Shown here one piece after another: positions 1 to 6,569 of a stretch of DNA of 39,333 nt; position 1 is the first letter of the stretch, and the number at the start of each line of letters is the position of its first letter. The notes beneath the pieces were generated by a model. The model had not been told where the DNA came from. It did not search any database and saw nothing but the letters and a program-made list of their open reading frames with translations. Made by a program: the position numbers and the translations under genes. Location: contig JAJDUC010000018.1 in the NCBI GenBank assembly GCA_022826865.1, positions 1 through 39,333 of the forward strand. Direction: 5' to 3'. The DNA comes from Anaerolineae bacterium. GTDB taxonomy: Bacteria; Chloroflexota; Anaerolineae; Aggregatilineales; Phototrophicaceae.

Positions 1-139
1 GGCGATCCGGCGGATCGCCCGATGGGTACGAACAGGATCGAAATTGGGCGACTCACCGGGGCGCGTGGACACAGCCCGTCAGTCGCCCCTACCAAATCGT
101 CGGTATTTGAAGAAATTCAACCGACTTTGATACAGTACC
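1..139 (-). repeat. MITE-like element A, copy 1 (truncated by window edge)
   Basis: This is the reverse complement of the element at 15436-15611, almost base for base across the shared part. It ends at GATACAGTACC (129-139), the inverted form of the element terminus. Internally it carries the hairpin pair GGGCGACT/AGTCGCCC and part of the GGGCGATCC/GGATCGCCC hairpin. The window begins inside it, so the other end and any target duplication cannot be seen. No open reading frame in it looks real. Confidence 0.85.
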
Positions 140-148
140 CATTTATCC

Positions 149-314
149 AGCAGAGCAATCGCTTCAAAATTGAAATTTCCCGTTACATTTCGTAATCTGT
201 AGGGGCGTTTGTCGGTCAGTGTCGGCGGTCAGTGTCTACGCGACCTACGCGACCCGCTGAAACGCCCGCAATTTGCAAGCCATCTTCAACGGGCGTCTCG
301 CGAGACGCCCCTAC
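149..314 (+). repeat. Palindromic element B, copy 1, with a 44-bp internal insertion
   Basis: The core runs from GTAGGGGCG (199-207) to CGCCCCTAC (306-314), and its left flank from about 149 is also shared with the copy at 16897-17030. It holds a hairpin ending in GAAACGCCC and a second one, GGGCGTCTCGCGAGACGCCC. Compared with the 72-bp core of copy 2 it has 44 extra bases inside the first hairpin. These consist of a 10-bp direct repeat (GGTCAGTGTC at 214-223 and 227-236) and a 9-bp tandem repeat (CTACGCGAC at 236-244 and 245-253). Confidence 0.8.
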
Positions 315-377
315 ACTTTTACATGGCCAAAGGCGGACAATGTTGTGACGCGATTGCTCTGCTTATACAGCGGAAAC

Positions 378-406
378 TTGAGAAGGCGCGGCGGCTCAAC
401 TATACT
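378..406 (+). promoter_or_regulatory. Sigma-70-type promoter for the CPBP protease gene
   Basis: TTGAGA (378-383) and TATACT (401-406) are separated by 17 bp. The expected transcript start near 413 lies about 20 bases before the ATG at 434. The promoter sits downstream of repeat B, so the region 1-377 is repeat DNA plus short spacers. Confidence 0.6.
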
Positions 407-433
407 GCGATTCGAAGAGTTCGGGGCGGCAGT

Positions 434-1294
434 ATGGTTTTGCAACTTTTGGGATTGGCCGGCGCAACCGCGCTCATCCTGTTGGCCAACGGCGCTGAAA
501 AAAGTCGGACGGGCGCGCCCCTGGCCGATCGCTTGACGGCGCGTTTCGCGCCGCTCTGGCGCTTGGTCGGGTCGCTGATTAGCGGGCTGAGCCCGGGTTC
601 TCGGTCCGCTTTCGATCCGCGCAAACCCGTTCATCGAGTCGCCGCGCTGCTGATGATTCTGCAAGTCCTGCTGATCATTTTGTCGCTGGCTATTCACGGT
701 CCTGCAGCCGGGCAAGACCTTCTGCCAAGCGAAACAGCAGGCGCCTTCATCAGTCTCTTTTCCTTGGCCGGCCTGAATCTGGCGCTGGCGCTACTGGGTG
801 TTGGCTGGCTGACTCGCCGGGACTCGGCGGCGGTTCGGCGGCGGCTCGGCTTGCGACTGCCCACTCGAATGGACTGGCTGACTGGGCTTGTTATGGCGGC
901 GGCGCTCTTCGTCTTCGCGAATATCGCCACTAGAATCTGGGCCGGCGCGGTATCGCCGCAGGTCTTCGAATTGCAGACGGGCGCCGCCCGGCATATCTTC
1001 AAGAGTTTCAGCAATTCCTTGTTCCTGGGCTTGCTCTTTGCGCTGGTTGCCGCGGTCAGCGAAGAAGCGCTTTATCGCGGCGCGCTGCAGCCGGTCTTCG
1101 GCATCGCGCTGACATCGCTCTTTTTCACGTTGATCCATGCGCAGTACGCCTTCACGCCGGCCGCGCTGATCGTCTTCGTCTTGTCGCTGGGTTTCGCCGG
1201 GCTGCGCGCGCGCTACAGCGCCGCTTCCGCCATCATCGCGCACGCGAGCTACAATGGTTTGCCCTTTCTGCTGCTTGCGCTGAACGGGGCATAG
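434..1294 (+). CDS. CPBP family intramembrane metalloprotease (CAAX protease-like)
   Basis: This is a polytopic membrane protein of 286 residues with the three motifs of the CPBP/Abi family. They are EExxxR at 210-215 (EEALYR), FxxxH at 231-235 (FTLIH) and HxxxN at 270-274 (HASYN), which together form the membrane-embedded metal-dependent active site. Hydrophobic segments lie near 1-20, 69-88, 103-126, 149-168 and 195-285. The frame stays open back to 209, but those codons fall inside a repeat. ATG 434 follows a good promoter and starts directly with a membrane segment, so it is preferred. In this family the substrate is usually unknown; roles range from prenyl-protein processing to bacteriocin immunity. 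The next gene, rlmN, starts 37 bp downstream, so the two may be cotranscribed. Family assignment is firm, function open. Confidence 0.85.
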   Translation: MVLQLLGLAGATALILLANGAEKSRTGAPLADRLTARFAPLWRLVGSLISGLSPGSRSAFDPRKPVHRVAALLMILQVLLIILSLAIHGPAAGQDLLPSETAGAFISLFSLAGLNLALALLGVGWLTRRDSAAVRRRLGLRLPTRMDWLTGLVMAAALFVFANIATRIWAGAVSPQVFELQTGAARHIFKSFSNSLFLGLLFALVAAVSEEALYRGALQPVFGIALTSLFFTLIHAQYAFTPAALIVFVLSLGFAGLRARYSAASAIIAHASYNGLPFLLLALNGA

Positions 1295-1331
1295 ACAGGG
1301 CATCATCGGCGATCGTACTGAATGAGGGGGC

Positions 1332-2375
1332 ATGGTCAATCTCTACGCCTTGAGCTTTGAAGAACTGAGCGAATTCGTCGTCGGTCTCGGCGAACGGCGA
1401 TTTCGCGCTCGACAATTATGGGGCTGGCTTTATGCGCGGCGCAGCGCGAATTTCGAGGCGATGACTGATCTGCCGCGATCGCTGATCCTCAAACTGGCCG
1501 AAACCGCTGCGCTCGGCGAATTGAAATTGGCGGCGCGACAGATAAGCCGAGACGGAACGGAGAAACGATTGTATCGCCTGAGCGATGGTCAACTTATCGA
1601 GTCGGTTCTGATGCCCTATGCCGACGGACGCCGCACCGCTTGCATATCATCGCAAGCCGGCTGCGCCATGGGTTGCGTCTTCTGCGCGACCGGGCAGATG
1701 GGCTATGCCCGAAACCTGAGCGCGGCTGAAATCTTCGAGCAAGCGCTGCTGTTTGCGCGCGACCTGGCGGCGAATGGCGAGCGCTTGAGCAACGTGGTCT
1801 TCATGGGCATGGGCGAGCCCTTTCACAATTATGACGCCAGCCTGGACGCCCTGCGCCAATTGATGAGCCGGCTTGGCATCGGCGCGCGTCACATCACCGT
1901 CAGCACTGTGGGCTTGGCGCCGCAGATCCGCCGCTTCGCTGACGAGGGTTTGCAGGTCAAGCTGGCGGTCAGCCTGCATAAAGTCGACGATGCCGAACGT
2001 TCGGCATTGCTGCCAGTGAATCGGCGTTGGCCGATAGCCGAGTTGATGGACGCCTGCCGCTATTATGTTGAGAAGACCGATCGGCGCATCAGTTTTGAGT
2101 GGGCCGCCATCGCCGGCGAGAACGACATGGTCGAAGAGGCGCAGCGGCTGGGCCGGCTGCTAACGGGGCTGCGCTGCCACGTCAACGTCATTCCGCTGAA
2201 TCCGACCGGCGCTTACGCCGGAACGCCTTCGGCACGGGCCAACCTGGAGCGATTCGTCGCGGCCCTCTGCCAATATGGCGTTCCGGCCACGCTGCGCCTG
2301 CGGCGCGGGATCGACATTGACGCCGGCTGCGGACAACTTAAGACGGCGCTTATCGGTCCGGAGCAAGTGCGCTGA
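1332..2375 (+). CDS. rlmN: Dual-specificity 23S rRNA/tRNA adenine-C2 methyltransferase RlmN
   Basis: This radical-SAM enzyme methylates C2 of A2503 in 23S rRNA and, in many bacteria, A37 of some tRNAs. The 347-residue product has the usual family length. The iron-sulfur cluster motif CxxxCxxC is at C111, C115 and C118, followed by the SAM-binding GMGEP motif near residue 158. The C-terminal RRGIDIDAGCGQL motif carries C333, the cysteine that resolves the methyl-cysteine intermediate. The start MVNLYALSFEEL matches the family N-terminus. A purine-rich GAGGGGG lies immediately before the ATG with very short spacing. In Bacillus, rlmN lies upstream of rpe, yloV (fakA) and recG, and that relative order is kept here. 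Confidence 0.97.
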   Translation: MVNLYALSFEELSEFVVGLGERRFRARQLWGWLYARRSANFEAMTDLPRSLILKLAETAALGELKLAARQISRDGTEKRLYRLSDGQLIESVLMPYADGRRTACISSQAGCAMGCVFCATGQMGYARNLSAAEIFEQALLFARDLAANGERLSNVVFMGMGEPFHNYDASLDALRQLMSRLGIGARHITVSTVGLAPQIRRFADEGLQVKLAVSLHKVDDAERSALLPVNRRWPIAELMDACRYYVEKTDRRISFEWAAIAGENDMVEEAQRLGRLLTGLRCHVNVIPLNPTGAYAGTPSARANLERFVAALCQYGVPATLRLRRGIDIDAGCGQLKTALIGPEQVR

Positions 2376-2527
2376 CCGCGGGCGGCGAGCCTGTTTTCAG
2401 ACAACGCTGGACAGCGCCCGGGGCTGGCTCGACGCTTGGACATCTGTTTGCTTTCGACGATGTAAGGAAGTAAGATCAGTGTCATTGCAGCCGCAAGCCC
2501 ATGAGCGATCGCATGCGCGATACACGA

Positions 2528-3187
2528 ATGAAAATTGCGCCTTCAATTCTGGCGGCGGACTTCACCTGTCTAGGCGAGCAGGTGCAAGAAGCGCAAGCGG
2601 CCGGGGCGGATATGATCCATATCGACATCATGGACGGACGCTTCGTGCCGAATATCACGATGGGCCCGCTCGTCGTCGAGGCGGTGGCGAGGGTCGCGAC
2701 GATCCCGCTGGATGTACATCTCATGATCGTGGAGCCGGGCGGCTTCCTGCGGCGCTTCGCCGAGAGCGGCGCCGATATCATCAGCGTCCATGTCGAAGCT
2801 TGCGCGCACCTGCATCGCACCGTCGACGAGATCCAGGGATTAGGATGCCGAGCGGGCGTGGCGCTCAATCCGCATACGCCGGCATCTGCCCTGGGGGAAG
2901 TGCTTGAGATGGCGAGTATCGTCAATGTGATGACGGTAAATCCCGGTTTCGGCGGGCAGGCCTTCATCCAAAGTATGACAAGGAAGATTGGCCAACTCAG
3001 CCGGATGGTGAAGCAGAGCGGCGAAGATATCGAGATTGAGGTCGATGGCGGCATTCACCGCGATACGATAGCGATTGCCAACCGGGCCGGGGCGACTGTC
3101 GCCGTCGCTGGCACCTGCATCTTCCAGCACGAGGCTGGCATCGCGGCGGGCATGGCCGAATTGCGTGAGGCGGCGGAGCGAGGTTAG
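2528..3187 (+). CDS. rpe: Ribulose-phosphate 3-epimerase
   Basis: This is a TIM-barrel enzyme of the pentose phosphate pathway that interconverts ribulose 5-phosphate and xylulose 5-phosphate. Diagnostic motifs are APSILAADF at the N-terminus, HIDIMDGRFVPN (metal ligand and catalytic Asp), VHLMI, MTVNPGFGGQ and EVDGGI (second catalytic Asp). In-frame ATGs occur at 2501, 2513 and 2528. The last gives MKIAPSIL, which matches the usual family start and gives 219 residues, so it is chosen. None of the three has a clear Shine-Dalgarno sequence. The 125-bp gap after rlmN holds no other gene. FakA follows after 15 bp, so rpe probably heads a long cotranscribed unit ending with recG. Confidence 0.95.
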   Translation: MKIAPSILAADFTCLGEQVQEAQAAGADMIHIDIMDGRFVPNITMGPLVVEAVARVATIPLDVHLMIVEPGGFLRRFAESGADIISVHVEACAHLHRTVDEIQGLGCRAGVALNPHTPASALGEVLEMASIVNVMTVNPGFGGQAFIQSMTRKIGQLSRMVKQSGEDIEIEVDGGIHRDTIAIANRAGATVAVAGTCIFQHEAGIAAGMAELREAAERG

Positions 3188-3202
3188 CGCTGAACTGTTC
3201 CT

Positions 3203-4837
3203 ATGGCAAAGACTAGCATGGATGGACGCGCGCTGAAGGATGCGCTGGGCGCTGGCTTGGCGCGCGTTGCCGGGGACGTCGACCTGATCAATCAACTCAA
3301 TGTGTTTCCCGTCCCCGATGGCGATACCGGCGTCAACATGTATCACACACTCAATCGCGCTTGGCAAGAGATCGCCGACAGCTCAAGCGACGACGTCAGC
3401 GAGATCGCGCAGCGCTTTGCCCAGGGCGCGCTGATGGGCGCGCGCGGCAACAGCGGCACGATCCTGTCACAGCTGCTCAAGGGATTCGCCGACGGCCTGG
3501 ACAGCGCGGCGAGATTAACGCCGGCGCTCCTGGTCCGCAGCTGTCGAGCGGCGATGGAGCGCGCATACGCCGCCGTCTCCCAACCCGTCGAGGGCACGAT
3601 TCTTACGGTCGCGCGAGAAGCCATCGAAACATTGGAAGCGGACAATCCGGCGGCTGAAACGCTGGACGACGTTATGGCTGCGCTGGTGACCGCGGCGGAA
3701 GAGTCGCTGGCCGGCACACCGCAGAAGCTGCCCATTTTGAAGGAGGCCGGTGTGGTGGATGCCGGTGGTATGGGGCTGCTTAGCTTCCTGCGCGGCCTTC
3801 AGGGCTCAGAGTCGGTTGCCGAGACCGCCCGAGCGCGGCCAAGGGGCGCGGCGCCGGCGGGAGCCGTATCCGGCATAGACGGGGAATTCGGCTACGATGT
3901 CCAGTTTATCATGCGCGGAGCGGGCATGAATCTCAGCCTTATGAGGCGGGACTTTGAAGCGCTTGGCGATTCTGTCATCGTGGTCGGCGATGACACCACA
4001 ATAAAAGTGCATCTGCATGTCGACAATCCGGCGCGCCCGATTGATTATGCCATCGCGGTCGGCGCGGCGCTTGACGATATTGTCGTCGAGAATATGCAGT
4101 TGCAATACCAGACACTGGCGGCGCAAATGCCACAGCCGACAATTTCGACAGGCCCTGAAACGGCGTCAGATGTTGCCGTCATCGCCGTGGCGGAAGGACC
4201 GGGCATCCAATCCGTATATCGCGAATTGAATTGCGCGCGGGTTATCAACGGCGGACCGGGCAAAAGCCCGGCCGCGGAAGACTTCATCAGCGCGGTGGAG
4301 CAAGTTCCGGCGGATCATGTCATCATTCTGCCCAATGACCCGAACATTGCGCTGGCCGCCCAACAGGCGGCGGAATTGATTCCGGAACGGGCGGTGACGG
4401 TCTTGCCAACCGACACAGCGCTTCATGGCATCAGCGCTATGGTCGCCTTCGGGGACGGCGTCGACAGCGGCGCGGATCTGGATACGCTGGCTAAGAAAAT
4501 GGCTGAGGCCGCCGCCGATTGCCGCGTTCTAAGCCTCACGCAGGCCACGCGCGCAAGCGAGATCGGAGGGCGAGCCATAAACAAATGCGACTACATCGCC
4601 TTCATTGACGGACGGCTCGAATCGGCGGCGATTGACATGGAGAGCGCTTTGGCGCAGGCCATGCCCAAGCTTGTGACCGATGAAACGGAATTGATGTCCT
4701 TATACTTTGGCGCTGCCCTCTCGCCCAGGGACGCCGGACGCCTGATTGAACATTTATCAAGGCGCTTCGCCGCATTAGAATTTGAATTGATAGACGGGGG
4801 ACAGTCTTTATATCCGATCCTATTGAGCGTTGAATAG
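3203..4837 (+). CDS. fakA: Fatty acid kinase catalytic subunit FakA (YloV/DAK2 family)
   Basis: The 544-residue protein has the length and layout of FakA/YloV. An N-terminal DhaL-type nucleotide-binding domain (about 1-200) contains NVFPVPDGDTGVNM, whose aspartates bind Mg-ATP, and GARGNSGTILSQ. The middle and C-terminal domains follow. FakA phosphorylates fatty acids held by DegV-family FakB proteins, giving acyl-phosphate for phospholipid synthesis. Its stop codon directly abuts the start of a degV gene, and a second degV follows. That is exactly the partner set expected for the kinase and supports this role over a dihydroxyacetone kinase. The function is inferred from family and neighbours. 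Confidence 0.9.
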   Translation: MAKTSMDGRALKDALGAGLARVAGDVDLINQLNVFPVPDGDTGVNMYHTLNRAWQEIADSSSDDVSEIAQRFAQGALMGARGNSGTILSQLLKGFADGLDSAARLTPALLVRSCRAAMERAYAAVSQPVEGTILTVAREAIETLEADNPAAETLDDVMAALVTAAEESLAGTPQKLPILKEAGVVDAGGMGLLSFLRGLQGSESVAETARARPRGAAPAGAVSGIDGEFGYDVQFIMRGAGMNLSLMRRDFEALGDSVIVVGDDTTIKVHLHVDNPARPIDYAIAVGAALDDIVVENMQLQYQTLAAQMPQPTISTGPETASDVAVIAVAEGPGIQSVYRELNCARVINGGPGKSPAAEDFISAVEQVPADHVIILPNDPNIALAAQQAAELIPERAVTVLPTDTALHGISAMVAFGDGVDSGADLDTLAKKMAEAAADCRVLSLTQATRASEIGGRAINKCDYIAFIDGRLESAAIDMESALAQAMPKLVTDETELMSLYFGAALSPRDAGRLIEHLSRRFAALEFELIDGGQSLYPILLSVE

Positions 4838-5716
4838 ATGATGCCCAAAATACATATCGTGACTGACAGCGGCGCGCGCTTCTCAAATCCACGGCTTGTC
4901 AGACACTTGCCGGTGACTATTTTGCCCAATGCGCTCGAAATCGCAGGCCGGCGTTACAACGAAGGCGTGGATCTTGAAACGGAAGAAGCTTTTCGGCTGA
5001 TGTCTCGACTGGAAGCGCCGCCTAAAGTCAGGCCGCCGTCGGAAACCGACTATGCCGAATTATTTGCGCGCCTGTCCCATTATTGCGACGCGGTAATTTC
5101 AATACACCCGTCGCGGGAATTGTCTGACAGTTGGCGCAACGGTCGTTTGGCGGCGCAGCAAGTCAGCGGAAGCTGCGAGATTGCCGTGGTAGATTCGCAG
5201 AGTTTGTGCGCCGGCCAAGGCATGCTCATCCGGGTTGCGGCCCGCGCCGCCCAGGAGCTGGAGACAACCGAAGAGGTGATTCAAACGGTTAGGCAAGCGG
5301 TCAACCGGATCTATTCCGTCTACTGCGTCGACGATGTCAGCTTCTTGCGCGCCAACGACTTCATGAAAGCGTCTCATGCCGTTTTGAGCGCGCACTTGGG
5401 GATCAAACCCTTCATCAGCCTGGAAGATGGCAAGATCATTGTTATCGAAAAAGTGCGTTCGCGGAGCGAAGTCATCGAGCGGCTGGTTGAGTTTCTAGTG
5501 GAATTCAACGAGTTGGAAGATGCCGTTGTGCTGCAAGACCAAAAGCATATCACAGAAGAAACCCGCATCATGCAAGATCGCCTGGCGCTGGAATTCCCGG
5601 GCCAGCACTTTCCCTTCACCATGTACAGCGCCACGATGGCCAGCTTCCTCGGCACACGCGCGACCGGCGTCGCCGTGCTGGAAAAGGAAGTTGACGAATT
5701 CGACTATGACTTCTAG
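4838..5716 (+). CDS. DegV family fatty-acid-binding protein, divergent (FakB-like)
   Basis: The 292-residue protein begins with IHIVTDSGARF, the DegV N-terminal signature in which TDS contacts the fatty-acid carboxylate. It continues with two-domain DegV features such as SIHPSRELSD, VVDSQSL and GIKPFISLEDGKI. It has drifted from the family pattern. The usual LSGT motif reads LSDSW, the symmetrical YLRRSGR segment reads SFLRANDF, and the C-terminal G-H-x-GPGA motif reads GTRATGVAV. The gene begins at the base after the fakA stop (a second ATG is at 4841) and overlaps the next degV by 11 bp, so translation is probably coupled. It may bind a different acyl chain from its neighbour. Confidence 0.85.
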   Translation: MMPKIHIVTDSGARFSNPRLVRHLPVTILPNALEIAGRRYNEGVDLETEEAFRLMSRLEAPPKVRPPSETDYAELFARLSHYCDAVISIHPSRELSDSWRNGRLAAQQVSGSCEIAVVDSQSLCAGQGMLIRVAARAAQELETTEEVIQTVRQAVNRIYSVYCVDDVSFLRANDFMKASHAVLSAHLGIKPFISLEDGKIIVIEKVRSRSEVIERLVEFLVEFNELEDAVVLQDQKHITEETRIMQDRLALEFPGQHFPFTMYSATMASFLGTRATGVAVLEKEVDEFDYDF

Positions 5717-6566
5717 ACGCATTCGGATCGCGGCGGACAGCGTATGCGACTTGCCGGAAGAGATTGTCTCCGCCTTCGGCATCGGCATCATACCCACCTA
5801 CATCAGCGCGGGCGGCGAGAGCATTCCTGATGACGGCCATTCGCTGAGCCGGGCGCGCTTCTACCGCGATCTGCCCGGGATGCGGCCCTATCCGACCACG
5901 GCCGCGCCATCGCCTGGCGATGCCGAGGCATTTTACCGGTCCCTGGTTGAAGACGGCGCCGAGCATATCGTTTCCATCCACGTTCCGGCGCAGCTCAGCG
6001 GCACGATTAACGCCATGCGCCTGGGCGCGGAAGCCGCCGGAGCGGACAAGATTAGCATTGTAGACAGCCTACAGCTGACATTTGGCATCGGCTTTCAAGT
6101 TTGGGCGGCGGCGGAACTCGCGGCCTCGCCCGACGCCGGCGTCCCTGGCATACTCGAGACGATAGAGCGTGTCAGACGGCATACGCGGGTCTACGCCATC
6201 ATTCGCACGATGGAATACCTGCGGCGCAGCGGCCGGGTGAACGCAATGGCAGCGGGCCTGGGCGGTCTGATCAAGATTAGCCCGGTCATCGCTGTGGACG
6301 ATGGAGAAGTAAAGTCTATCGGCCGCGTCCGCACCTGGTCGCGGGCAGTGGCGCGTTTGCGCGAGTTGACGCTGGCGCAGGCCCCGCTTTGTCGGCTCGC
6401 CATATTGCATGTGGCCAACGAGAGCGGCGCCGAGCGCTTCCTTGACTCGATACAAGATGTCGCCCCATCTGATACACTTGTCATCGAAACGACGCCGACT
6501 GTTGGAACGCATATCGGACCCGGCGCCATTGGCGTGGCGACATTAAGCAATGACTGGAGGCGGTGA
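5706..6566 (+). CDS. DegV family fatty-acid-binding protein (FakB)
   Basis: The 286-residue DegV protein keeps the canonical family motifs: RIAADSVCDLP at the N-terminus, PTTAAPSPGD, SIHVPAQLSGT, YLRRSGRVNAM followed by GLIKISPVI, and the C-terminal GTHIGPGAIGV. FakB proteins hold a fatty acid in a buried tunnel and present its carboxylate to FakA for phosphorylation. The reading frame is open further upstream inside the previous gene, but ATG 5706 gives the standard start and only an 11-bp overlap. The recG start follows after 3 bp. The pairing of a canonical and a divergent FakB beside one FakA suggests substrate specialisation, for example saturated versus unsaturated chains. Confidence 0.92.
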   Translation: MTSRRIRIAADSVCDLPEEIVSAFGIGIIPTYISAGGESIPDDGHSLSRARFYRDLPGMRPYPTTAAPSPGDAEAFYRSLVEDGAEHIVSIHVPAQLSGTINAMRLGAEAAGADKISIVDSLQLTFGIGFQVWAAAELAASPDAGVPGILETIERVRRHTRVYAIIRTMEYLRRSGRVNAMAAGLGGLIKISPVIAVDDGEVKSIGRVRTWSRAVARLRELTLAQAPLCRLAILHVANESGAERFLDSIQDVAPSDTLVIETTPTVGTHIGPGAIGVATLSNDWRR

Positions 6567-6569
6567 CCA

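Noticed and set aside
209..433. N-terminal 75-codon extension of the CPBP protease frame
   Set aside because: It lies within repeat B and upstream of a good promoter, so it would not be in the main transcript.
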